Source: an uncultured Marinilabiliales bacterium
Lineage (GTDB): Bacteria; Bacteroidota; Bacteroidia; Bacteroidales; BM520
Length of the DNA stretch: 9,869 nucleotides
Assembly (NCBI GenBank): GCA_937877575.1
Contig: CALFIZ010000044.1
Location: 1 to 9,869, forward strand
Reading direction: 5' to 3'
Shown: one piece after another, positions 1-6,581 of the stretch
Layout of the letters: every line of letters begins with the position of its first letter
Numbering within the stretch: the stretch's first letter is position 1
Made by a program: the position numbers and the translations under genes
The notes under the pieces: model-generated
The model's database searches: none
What the model was told of the DNA's origin: nothing
The model's input: only the letters and a program-made list of their open reading frames with translations

Positions 1-1731
1 GTTGTGTATAGTTATTCGTATGATGGTTGACAGTCTGTGTGCTATGACGATTGAAGTACGCGTGTTCATCAATGTTTCGAGAGCCTGCTGAACCAACTGT
101 TCGGATTCTGTGTCAAGGGATGATGTCGCCTCGTCAAGAAGCAGTATATGCGGGTTGCGCAGCAGTGCACGGGCTATGCTAAGACGCTGCCGCTGACCTC
201 CCGACAACTTCGTTCCGCGGTCGCCGATGATTGTTTGGTAGCCTTCAGGAAGTTCCATGATGAAATCATGCGCATTGGCAATCTTGGCGGCTTTGATGAT
301 ATCTTCCTCATTGCAGTTCTCAAGACCGAATGAAATGTTGTTCATCACAGTGTCGTTGAATAATATTGTATCTTGTGTGACAATGCCGAACAGACCGCGT
401 AATTTGTCTATTCTCATGTCAGGAACTGCGATTCCGTCGATGAATATTCCGCCTTCAGTGCAGTCATAGAAACGGCACATCAGGTTGATAATGGTGGTTT
501 TTCCTGCGCCCGATGGCCCTACAATTGCTATCTTCCTGCCTTTTTCAATCTTAAGATTGATGTCCTTCAGTACGTTTACATCCTCATATTTGAATGATAC
601 GTCACGAAATTCGATGCAATTTTCGAAAGTGTTGATGTCAATGGCATTTTCTTTCTCGGTTATGACTTCCTCTGCATCGAGAATTTCATTTATGCGGTCC
701 ATGGATGCTGCGCCTTTCTTGATTTCGGAATATCCTTTTGAGAAACTCTTTATAGGAGGCAGCAATTGTGAGAATATTGCGATATAGACTATCAGTGCTG
801 AAGCAGGTAAAAATGACTGGTTTGAAAGGACGAGCCTTCCTCCGTACCATACGGTTGCCACAACGAGACAGACTCCGAGAAATTCACTCAGCGGTGAGGC
901 TATATCCTTGATTCTCAATAGCCTGATCATGGTTTTAGTGTAGTCGTCATTTTTATTCTTGAAATTGTTATAGGTATGGTCTATTGCGTTGAAGCCTTTA
1001 ATTATTCGCAGCCCGTCGATGGTTTCTTCCATATCAGAAATCAGTGAGCCGAGTTTCGACTGTCCTCTGGTGGCATAACTCTTCAGGGTGCTTCCTATTT
1101 TGCCTATCAAAAAGCCGCTGACAGGCATCAGGATAAATGCAAACACTGTGAGCTGCGGACTGATTATCAGTAGAGTTATAACATAGAAAATCAGTGTGAT
1201 AGGTTCAATGATGACGAGTTCCAAGGAGCTCATGACGGAATTTTCTATCTCCTGGATATCGGCTGTCAGACGTGTGACGATGTCTCCTTTTTTTCTATGT
1301 GAATAGAACGACAGCGGCAGGATAAGTATCTGGTGGAACAGCTCATTGCGCAACTCCCTGATTACACCCTGGCGGATAGGGGAGATGCAGTAGGATGTGA
1401 GATAACGGAATATATCCTTGAAAAGGAAGACTATGATTATGATTATAACCACATAAAGCAGAGCTGTCTGCGGACTGTACTTTGAGATTATCTCATTGAG
1501 GAAGTAATAAAAGTTTTCCTTGATTGCATTTGTTCCCATATTGCTGAAACTCAACGGTTCAGGCGGGACCATGACTATGTCTTTGGTCTTGAAGAGTATT
1601 TCGAAGACAGGAATGAAAAATGCGAAGGAAATAATTGAGAACAATGTTGACAGAACTGCAAAAACAAACATCAATACAAGATAGCCTTTGTATTTTGATA
1701 TGTATTTGAAGAGGTTTCTGAAAGTTCTCAT
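1..1731 (-). CDS. MsbA-type ABC exporter, permease-ATPase fusion, 3' end cut by window edge
   Basis: This is a half-transporter with an N-terminal six-helix membrane domain fused to a C-terminal nucleotide-binding domain. Such proteins work as dimers in the inner membrane and export lipids, drugs or peptides; the substrate cannot be told here. The ATG at 1729-1731 opens a frame without stops to position 1, giving 577 visible residues. Visible motifs are Walker A GPSGAGKT (residues 405-412, bases 496-519), Q-loop Gln 453 in VTQDT, signature LSGGQ (509-513), Walker B ILLLDE with D533 and E534, and the H-loop His 565 in IAHRLST. Family members are usually about 580-610 residues, so only a short tail is missing. 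The start lies 22 bases after the LolC/E-type gene, so co-transcription is likely. The last seven codons (IRITIHN) do not resemble the usual continuation after HRLST. Family certain, substrate unknown. Confidence 0.93.
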   Translation of the reverse strand, partial: MRTFRNLFKYISKYKGYLVLMFVFAVLSTLFSIISFAFFIPVFEILFKTKDIVMVPPEPLSFSNMGTNAIKENFYYFLNEIISKYSPQTALLYVVIIIIIVFLFKDIFRYLTSYCISPIRQGVIRELRNELFHQILILPLSFYSHRKKGDIVTRLTADIQEIENSVMSSLELVIIEPITLIFYVITLLIISPQLTVFAFILMPVSGFLIGKIGSTLKSYATRGQSKLGSLISDMEETIDGLRIIKGFNAIDHTYNNFKNKNDDYTKTMIRLLRIKDIASPLSEFLGVCLVVATVWYGGRLVLSNQSFLPASALIVYIAIFSQLLPPIKSFSKGYSEIKKGAASMDRINEILDAEEVITEKENAIDINTFENCIEFRDVSFKYEDVNVLKDINLKIEKGRKIAIVGPSGAGKTTIINLMCRFYDCTEGGIFIDGIAVPDMRIDKLRGLFGIVTQDTILFNDTVMNNISFGLENCNEEDIIKAAKIANAHDFIMELPEGYQTIIGDRGTKLSGGQRQRLSIARALLRNPHILLLDEATSSLDTESEQLVQQALETLMNTRTSIVIAHRLSTIIRITIHN

Positions 1732-1753
1732 TTTTGAATAATATAAGTAATAA

Positions 1754-2974
1754 CTACTTTCTGTTGTAATTTATTGTGATTTTCAGTCTTGAAATTGGAA
1801 TTAATGCCGTTAAAGCCCCGATGATTATGACGGTTAGGAAAATCAGGAATAAGTCGCCACTGAGGATTTTGATGGGGTAAGCATCTACAACGAAGGAGGA
1901 ACCCGGTGCGAATTTTATCAGTTTGAAGCGGATTTGAATAAGGCAGACGATGGTGCCGAGCACGAGTCCTGATATTGCTCCAATTGTTGTCATAAGGAGA
2001 CTTTCGGCATAGTATATTTTTTTGATAGTCTGTTGTGTTGCGCCCATGCTCCAGATGATGGTGTTGTCCTTTTCCTTGTCGATGATAAGCATTGACAGTG
2101 TGCCTATGAGGTTGAATGCCGCTATGAGCAGTATGAAGCTGAGTATGAGATAAACCGCCATTTTTTCACTGCGCATCACATTGTAAATCGTTTCCTGAAG
2201 TTCGAAATGGTTCTTCACCACATAGTCTTTTCCAACTATGGATTGGATTTTCTTCTGGATGCCACTGTACTTAACTCCTGGTTTGAGGCGGATTTCGATG
2301 GAGTTCACTTCATCGGTGTATTCGAGCAGTTCGCGAGCCATGTCTATGGGAATTATGATGTATTTGTCATCAAGTTCCTGTTGTATGGAATAGACTCCGC
2401 TGACGGTGACGATGTGTGAGTTGAAGGCATTTGCCGGATTAAGCAGATTGGTGGATGTGCGTTTCGGAATCATGATAGTAACCGGCTTAGGCAGGTCGTT
2501 CATGAACAGTCCGATGTTGTATCCGACACCGAAACCTACCACAGCCATGCCATTCTTCAGAGACTTAGGGTTGCCTAAAAGAATCATGTCGTCAAGATGT
2601 CCGTCTTCTGCAAAGTCATTGCTTACCCCCTTGATGGTGGCTATTATCTGTTCCTCTCCATTTTTGATCAAGGTGTTGTCTTCCACGACCTCAGACACCG
2701 ACAACACTTCGTCAATCTGCCTTATCGCTTCGAGGTCCAAATCGCTGTTGTGAAATGTTTTGCCTTTTGCAGCGGTGATTTGCAGGTCGGGGTCAAAGGC
2801 GTTGTACATAGAGGCCACGAGTTCTTCAAAACCGTTGAAAACGGACAGGACTACAACGAGAGCAGCAGTTGTGACACATATAGCAATGATGGAAATCATT
2901 GATATTATGTTGATTACATTCTGTTTTTTTTTGGCTTTGAGGTATCTGAGGCCAATGTACAAGGGAAAATTCAT
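1754..2974 (-). CDS. LolC/LolE-type FtsX-like ABC transporter permease
   Basis: This 406-residue inner-membrane permease has the MacB/FtsX architecture: one N-terminal helix (about residues 21-45), a large periplasmic domain (about 46-270), then three helices (about 272-296, 325-348 and 373-394). The opening (PLYIGLRYLKAKKKQN) and the cytoplasmic DKEKDNTIIWSMGAT segment after helix 2 (300-313) are typical of the LolC/LolE family, which moves lipoproteins out of the inner membrane together with a LolD ATPase. No ATPase partner is in the window, so LolD would be encoded elsewhere. Many Bacteroidota carry a single LolC/E-like protein in place of a C plus E pair, so I do not choose between the symbols. 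The ATG start is 13 bases after the rbfA stop, and no Shine-Dalgarno precedes it. The TAG stop is 22 bases before the ABC exporter. Confidence 0.88.
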   Translation of the reverse strand: MNFPLYIGLRYLKAKKKQNVINIISMISIIAICVTTAALVVVLSVFNGFEELVASMYNAFDPDLQITAAKGKTFHNSDLDLEAIRQIDEVLSVSEVVEDNTLIKNGEEQIIATIKGVSNDFAEDGHLDDMILLGNPKSLKNGMAVVGFGVGYNIGLFMNDLPKPVTIMIPKRTSTNLLNPANAFNSHIVTVSGVYSIQQELDDKYIIIPIDMARELLEYTDEVNSIEIRLKPGVKYSGIQKKIQSIVGKDYVVKNHFELQETIYNVMRSEKMAVYLILSFILLIAAFNLIGTLSMLIIDKEKDNTIIWSMGATQQTIKKIYYAESLLMTTIGAISGLVLGTIVCLIQIRFKLIKFAPGSSFVVDAYPIKILSGDLFLIFLTVIIIGALTALIPISRLKITINYNRK

Positions 2975-2987
2975 TGTTGGAATGAAC

Positions 2988-3329
2988 TTAGTTTTCTTTC
3001 AGCAGACGGTCAATGTTTTCAATATAATCCAAGGAGTCATCCTCTATGAATGTCAGTTCCGGTACGACTCTCAGTTGGTTGTTTATTTTGTTGCCGAGAT
3101 AATAGCGGATTTCTTTCGAGTGGCTTTTGATTACGTCAAGGGTTGCATTGTGGTCGCTTGGTCCGTATATACTGATGTATATCTTGGCGTATGAAAAGTC
3201 TCTCGAGACCTTGACTTTTGTGACTGTCAGGAGCATTCCGTGGCACCATTCGTTGTTCTTCTGTCTTATGAATTCACCTAATTCTCTGAGAATGAGTGCT
3301 TGTACTTTTTGTTGTCGTATTGATTCCAT
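2988..3329 (-). CDS. rbfA: Ribosome-binding factor A
   Basis: This 113-residue protein matches RbfA, a small cytoplasmic KH-fold protein that binds the 30S subunit and assists late 16S rRNA maturation and cold adaptation. Recognisable parts are the N-terminal helix ESIRQQKVQALILRELGEF, the central LLTVTKVKVSRDFSYAKIYIS and the C-terminal LRVVPELTFIEDDSLDYIENID, which is the family hallmark. I chose the ATG at 3327-3329. The frame can be opened eight codons further upstream only by a TTG at 3351-3353, and the extra residues are outside the family. The gene follows nqrF after 42 bases, the longest gap on the bacterial side, which may hold its own promoter. It precedes the LolC/E-type gene by 13 bases. 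Length and composition are ordinary. Confidence 0.95.
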   Translation of the reverse strand: MESIRQQKVQALILRELGEFIRQKNNEWCHGMLLTVTKVKVSRDFSYAKIYISIYGPSDHNATLDVIKSHSKEIRYYLGNKINNQLRVVPELTFIEDDSLDYIENIDRLLKEN

Positions 3330-3337
3330 CTTCAATT

Positions 3338-3356
3338 TTTTTGCAAAATGCAAAAA
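3338..3356. repeat. Short inverted repeat between nqrF and rbfA
   Basis: A perfect 7-base inverted repeat (tttttgc, five-base spacer aaaat, gcaaaaa) sits just before rbfA and overlaps the nearer -7-like box. Only two of the seven pairs are G-C, so any hairpin would be weak. On the transcribed strand it is not followed by a T run, so it is not a convincing terminator. It could be a small operator or a chance feature of A/T-rich spacer. Confidence 0.2.
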
Positions 3357-3366
3357 TACAAAAATA
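3351..3366 (-). promoter_or_regulatory. Possible Bacteroidota -7 boxes before rbfA
   Basis: On the minus strand the 42-base gap between nqrF and rbfA contains TATTTTTG twice in tandem (bases 3359-3366 and 3351-3358). Each copy fits the Bacteroides -7 consensus TAnnTTTG. Use of the copy nearer the gene would put transcription start roughly 15-20 bases before the rbfA ATG. No convincing -33 TTTG lies at the usual spacing, because that position falls in the nqrF coding end. The region is T-rich, so a chance match is quite possible. Confidence 0.25.
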
Positions 3367-3371
3367 TTTGT

Positions 3372-4604
3372 TTATCCGCCGAAGTCATCGTAACATATCA
3401 TGTCTTTCGGTACACCGAGGCTTTCAAGCATTTCCAGTACTGCACTGAGCATCAGAGGAGGTCCGCAGATATAATATTCAATGTCTTCCGGATGTGGATG
3501 GTGTTTCAGATAATTCTCGTAGATGACTTGATGGATGAATCCGGTGTATCCGTCCCATTTGTCAGTTGGAAGCGGTTCGGATAGTGCAACATGAAATTCA
3601 AAATTGTCATTTTCTTTCTCAAGTTGTTCAAAATCATCAATATAGAATAGTTCTCTGACTGAGCGTCCGCCATACCAGAACGTTGTCTTCCTTGTGGTGT
3701 GTTTTGTCTCAAACAGGTCTGATATGTGAGAATGCAGTGGCGCCATTCCAGCACCGCCGCCGATAAACATCATTTCGTTGTCGCTGTCCCTGACAAAGAA
3801 ATCACCGTAAGGCCCTGATATTGTTATCTTGTCAGATGGTTTGAGTGAATAGATGTATGACGAACATATACCGGGGTTGACTTTTTTGAAATCGTGTTTC
3901 TTTTTGTCGAATGGCGGGGTTGCGATTCTGACATTCAGTCTGACAATGTTGTTTTCTGATGGCGGATTAGCCATGGAATAAGCTCTTACAGTAGGTTCCG
4001 GGTTCCTCATGGTCAGGTTGAACAGATTCATGTTCTGCCAGTCATGCCGATACTTGCTGTCAATGGTGAAATCGCTGAAATTGACGATGCATTTTGGGAC
4101 ATAAACCTGAATGTATTCACCGGAACGGAAGTCTAATGTTTCGTTTTGCGGGAGTTTCAGCACGAGCTCTTTGATGAAGGTGGCAATGTTGTTGTTCGAC
4201 ACCACTTCGCATTCCAATTTTCTTATCCCTAAGATTTCATCGGGGACTTTAATGCTGATATCGTCTCTGACTTTTACCTGGCAGAGCAGTCTGTAATTCT
4301 GTTCCTGCAGTTTCCTGCTTATATGCGGCAGTTCGTTAGGCAGAATGGCACCGCCGCCCGATTTTACAATGCCTTTGCAGGTTCCGCAGGTTCCTTTTCC
4401 GCCACATGCTGACGGCATATAAACCCGTTCGTCATTGAGAGCCTGTAAGAGTGTGCACCCACGCTCATGTTCCACAACCTTCTCATCGTTTATGGTTATC
4501 TTCACCTTTCCCTCCGGCACAAGTTTCTTCCGTGCTATGAGAAGCATTGCCACCAATAGCCATATTATCGCTACAAAAACCGCAATTTCCAATATTATAG
4601 TCAT
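3372..4604 (-). CDS. nqrF: Na+-translocating NADH:quinone reductase subunit F
   Basis: NqrF is the NADH-oxidising entry subunit of Na+-NQR. Its 410 residues show an N-terminal membrane anchor (about 3-23), then a plant-type ferredoxin domain with the 2Fe-2S ligands C67, C73, C76 and C108 (CGGKGTCGTC and LLCQ). A ferredoxin-NADP+ reductase-like module follows. FAD-binding RAYS is at 207-210, GPYGDFF at 264-270, the nucleotide-binding GGGAGMAPL at 282-290, CGPP with C380, and the terminus DDFGG. Electrons pass from NADH to FAD to the cluster. All key residues are present and the length is normal. The ATG at 4602-4604 lies inside an 8-base tandem duplication. The start is 49 bases after the annotated nqrE stop, but only 10 bases after the TAA that would end nqrE if its premature TGA were ignored. 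Confidence 0.97.
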   Translation of the reverse strand: MTIILEIAVFVAIIWLLVAMLLIARKKLVPEGKVKITINDEKVVEHERGCTLLQALNDERVYMPSACGGKGTCGTCKGIVKSGGGAILPNELPHISRKLQEQNYRLLCQVKVRDDISIKVPDEILGIRKLECEVVSNNNIATFIKELVLKLPQNETLDFRSGEYIQVYVPKCIVNFSDFTIDSKYRHDWQNMNLFNLTMRNPEPTVRAYSMANPPSENNIVRLNVRIATPPFDKKKHDFKKVNPGICSSYIYSLKPSDKITISGPYGDFFVRDSDNEMMFIGGGAGMAPLHSHISDLFETKHTTRKTTFWYGGRSVRELFYIDDFEQLEKENDNFEFHVALSEPLPTDKWDGYTGFIHQVIYENYLKHHPHPEDIEYYICGPPLMLSAVLEMLESLGVPKDMICYDDFGG

Positions 4605-4620
4605 AGTTACATAGTTACAT
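4602..4620. repeat. 8-base tandem duplication at the nqrE/nqrF boundary
   Basis: The 19 bases have a period of 8, read on the minus strand as ATGTAACT, ATGTAACT, ATG. The first ATGTAA is the last codon and stop of the extended nqrE frame, the second copy is an ATG-TAA start-stop, and the third ATG begins nqrF. With a single copy, the nqrE TAA would lie 2 bases from the nqrF ATG, so the second copy looks like a small local duplication. Confidence 0.75.
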
Positions 4621-4656
4621 TCCCGTCAGCGCCATAAACGCTATACCCCTTAATCA
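4615..4656 (-). other. Stranded C-terminal tail of nqrE beyond the TGA
   Basis: Read in the nqrE frame, this stretch is TGA, then LRGIAFMALTGM, then TAA. The remembered Vibrio-type NqrE end is ITAGLMALGFMSFSGVQL. Aligned after ITT, the TGA falls on the conserved Gly, and Leu, Phe-Met and Gly match at the right spacing. If the TGA were sense, NqrE would be 204 residues, a normal family length, and the gap to nqrF would be 10 bases, in keeping with the tight packing of the rest of the operon. Confidence 0.85.
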
Positions 4657-5229
4657 TGTTGTTATATATGCAATTCCAAGTCCTTTCAAGGGTTTCGGAA
4701 TATTCGAAAACTTCAGTCTCTCACGTATTGCGGCGAAAGCGACGATGGCGAGCATCCACCCGATGCCGCAGCCTGCTGCGTATATGGTGCTGTATGCCAT
4801 ATTCGGGAAGTGATATTCCTGCATGAAAAGCGAACATCCTAAAATGGCACAGTTCACGGCAATCAGCGGAAGATATATCCCCAAAGCGTTGTACAACGAT
4901 GACGAAAACCTTTCGATTATCATCTCAAGCAGTTGCGTTATGGAAGCAATGACGGCTATGAATATTATCAGCGAAAGATATGAGAGATCAGCATTGTTGA
5001 ACTTGTCGGACAGCCATACTAAGGCCCCCGGCTCCAATAGATATTTGTTAATAAGGTAATTGACAGGAACTGTGATTATCAGTACAAAACATACCGCCAT
5101 TCCAAGCCCGAAGGAAGTCCGCACATTCTTCGAAACTGCAAGATAAGAACACATGCCTAAAAAATAGGCAAAGACCATGTTGTTTGTGAATATCGACTTT
5201 AAGAAAACACTTGTCAATGAATATCCCAT
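4654..5229 (-). CDS. nqrE: Na+-translocating NADH:quinone reductase subunit E, C-terminus cut by in-frame TGA
   Basis: NqrE is a six-helix membrane subunit that, with NqrD, holds an iron site in the membrane core of Na+-NQR. The 191 residues align with the family from the start (SIFTNNMVFAYFLGMC) through NALGIYLPLIAVNCAILG to GIGWMLAIVAFAAIRERLKF and LKGLGIAYITT. The conserved cysteines C27 (GMCSYLAVS) and C127 (AVNCAIL) are present. The frame then meets TGA at 4654-4656. Family members continue with a glycine and a final hydrophobic segment, and here the next 12 in-frame codons encode exactly such a segment before TAA at 4615-4617. The TGA is one base from GGA (Gly). The product as read lacks about 13 residues, part of the last helix. 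It could be a real nonsense mutation, a base-call error or recoding. The start follows nqrD by 3 bases and has a strong Shine-Dalgarno. Confidence 0.93.
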   Translation of the reverse strand: MGYSLTSVFLKSIFTNNMVFAYFLGMCSYLAVSKNVRTSFGLGMAVCFVLIITVPVNYLINKYLLEPGALVWLSDKFNNADLSYLSLIIFIAVIASITQLLEMIIERFSSSLYNALGIYLPLIAVNCAILGCSLFMQEYHFPNMAYSTIYAAGCGIGWMLAIVAFAAIRERLKFSNIPKPLKGLGIAYITT

Positions 5230-5232
5230 AAT

Positions 5233-5844
5233 CTATTCCTCCTGTAATTCCTTGTGTGCTGACCTTTGAATCCAGATGATTACACCGATGATTATCAGTG
5301 CCATAGGCGGCAGTACCATCAGTCCGTTGTTGAGATACCCGTTGGAGTAGAATGATTCCGGAATAACCTGACAGTTCCACAGTGTTCCGGCTCCCAGCAG
5401 TTCTCTGAAGAATGATACAATCAAAAGAACTAGACCGTAACCGATGCCGTTTGCCAAACCATCGATGAATGACGGGATCGGTTTGTGCGACAGTGCGAAC
5501 GCCTCAATGCGTCCCATGACAATGCAGTTTGTGATGATGAGGCTGACAAACACCGACAGCATTTTGCTGATGTCGTAGAAATAAGCCTGCAGAAACTGGT
5601 CAACAATTATGACCAATGCTGCGACTATCACCAACTGTACGATGATTCTTATCCGCGGGGGGATGGTGTTTCGCAGCAATGAGAGAATCAGATTGGAGAA
5701 ACCGCAGACTACGGCCACCGAAATCCCCATTACGACCGCAGGTTTCATCTGGGCTGTCACGGCTAATGCGGAACAGACGCCTAAAACCTGTACCAGTATC
5801 GGATTTTCCTTATTTAATGGTCCTAAATATTTTTTTAACTGCAT
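5233..5844 (-). CDS. nqrD: Na+-translocating NADH:quinone reductase subunit D
   Basis: NqrD is the six-helix membrane partner of NqrE and a paralogue arranged with inverted topology; the pair binds the intramembrane iron centre that relays electrons from NqrF toward NqrC. The 203 residues carry family landmarks: the N-terminal GPLNKENPILVQVLGVCSAL, the loop NTIPPRIRIIVQL, ITNCIVMGRIEAFA and SFFRELLGAGTLW. The conserved cysteines are C24 and C107. The length is normal and the frame intact. RnfE is the closest alternative family, but the neighbours (nqrB, nqrF and an nqrA fragment) settle it. The ATG start is 5 bases after the nqrC stop, with no Shine-Dalgarno. The TAG stop is 3 bases before nqrE. 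The last codons (for QEE) double as the ribosome-binding sequence of nqrE. Confidence 0.97.
   Translation of the reverse strand: MQLKKYLGPLNKENPILVQVLGVCSALAVTAQMKPAVVMGISVAVVCGFSNLILSLLRNTIPPRIRIIVQLVIVAALVIIVDQFLQAYFYDISKMLSVFVSLIITNCIVMGRIEAFALSHKPIPSFIDGLANGIGYGLVLLIVSFFRELLGAGTLWNCQVIPESFYSNGYLNNGLMVLPPMALIIIGVIIWIQRSAHKELQEE
5237..5243 (-). promoter_or_regulatory. Shine-Dalgarno before nqrE
   Basis: Minus-strand AGGAGGA lies 7 bases before the nqrE ATG, inside the last codons of nqrD. It is the only extended Shine-Dalgarno match I see before any start in the bacterial segment, where the other genes have A/T-rich leaders or overlaps. Bacteroidota generally make little use of such sequences, so it may matter for nqrE translation or may simply reflect coding of Gln-Glu-Glu. 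Confidence 0.45.
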
Positions 5845-5849
5845 GACGA

Positions 5850-6581
5850 TTATTTTAAATAATTTCTGAAGAATGGAACATATAGCTCAAGACAGGTTCT
5901 GAGCATATCATCCACACCCTTCGATGTTGAAGTGGCACCGGATATTGCATCCACCGCGTATTGCGGGTCAATGTTGGTTGCCCCTGCTTTTATAACCTTT
6001 ACCGACACGAAATTGTTATTCCTGTCAAATAATTCTTTTCCTTTAAATCCCGACTGAAATTTGTCACTGGAGATTTCCCCACCGAGGCCGGGCGTTTCAG
6101 AGTCGTGCGAAAATGCCGTTCCAACAATGGTTTTGCCGTCATCTGCGACTGCTATGTAACCCCATATCGGTCCCCATAATCCCTTTCCGCGGACAGGTAC
6201 GACAAAGATATTGTTGTTGACTGCAAATATCGGGAGATGGTAGTCCTCACCGTTTTTTGCCTTAATGTATTCGGTTTTGTCATCAATGTCAAAAGCACGT
6301 ATGTCGCCTTCAGAAAATGTGCCGGAGCCATATCTTGAAATCACAGCACCGGTCTTGTCGATTACAAGTTCTTCTGATATTTCCGAAAAAAGCTTCTGCG
6401 CCTCTTTTCTGTCGATTCCGTCATATCCGGCAGCACTCAGTATCTGCTGTATTTTTTCCGTTTCTTTGTTGTAGTCTTGCAGCGGTTTCAGTCTGTTGAC
6501 GACTGTCGAAAGCACTGTTGCGACTATAAGAGCCAAAACAGTCACGTATATAAATATGTATCTGTTGCTGTATTGTTTCAT
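5850..6581 (-). CDS. nqrC: Na+-translocating NADH:quinone reductase subunit C
   Basis: NqrC carries a covalently bound FMN on the periplasmic side and passes electrons between the NqrD/E iron site and NqrB. The 243 residues begin with a single membrane helix (about 8-28), followed by the soluble FMN-binding domain. The flavinylation motif DAISGATSTS lies at 211-220; by the Dxx(s/t)gAT rule the FMN-bearing residue is T217, attached by an ApbE-type transferase encoded elsewhere. GKGLWGPIWGYIAV (132-145) and the HDSETPGLGGEI segment (159-170) are also family hallmarks. The ATG at 6579-6581 overlaps the nqrB TGA in an ATGA arrangement, suggesting translational coupling, and the TAA stop is 5 bases before nqrD. 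The length is typical and nothing appears broken. Confidence 0.97.
   Translation of the reverse strand: MKQYSNRYIFIYVTVLALIVATVLSTVVNRLKPLQDYNKETEKIQQILSAAGYDGIDRKEAQKLFSEISEELVIDKTGAVISRYGSGTFSEGDIRAFDIDDKTEYIKAKNGEDYHLPIFAVNNNIFVVPVRGKGLWGPIWGYIAVADDGKTIVGTAFSHDSETPGLGGEISSDKFQSGFKGKELFDRNNNFVSVKVIKAGATNIDPQYAVDAISGATSTSKGVDDMLRTCLELYVPFFRNYLK

Noticed and set aside
3330..3353. Longer rbfA starting at TTG 3351-3353
   Set aside because: A rare start codon and non-family residues; the ATG at 3327-3329 gives the standard RbfA N-terminus.
4654..4656. UGA read as glycine, as in Gracilibacteria/SR1-type genetic codes
   Set aside because: The TGA stands exactly where Gly is expected, but nqrA and nqrB both end at TGA where family homology ends and the next gene starts, so TGA works as a stop in this genome.
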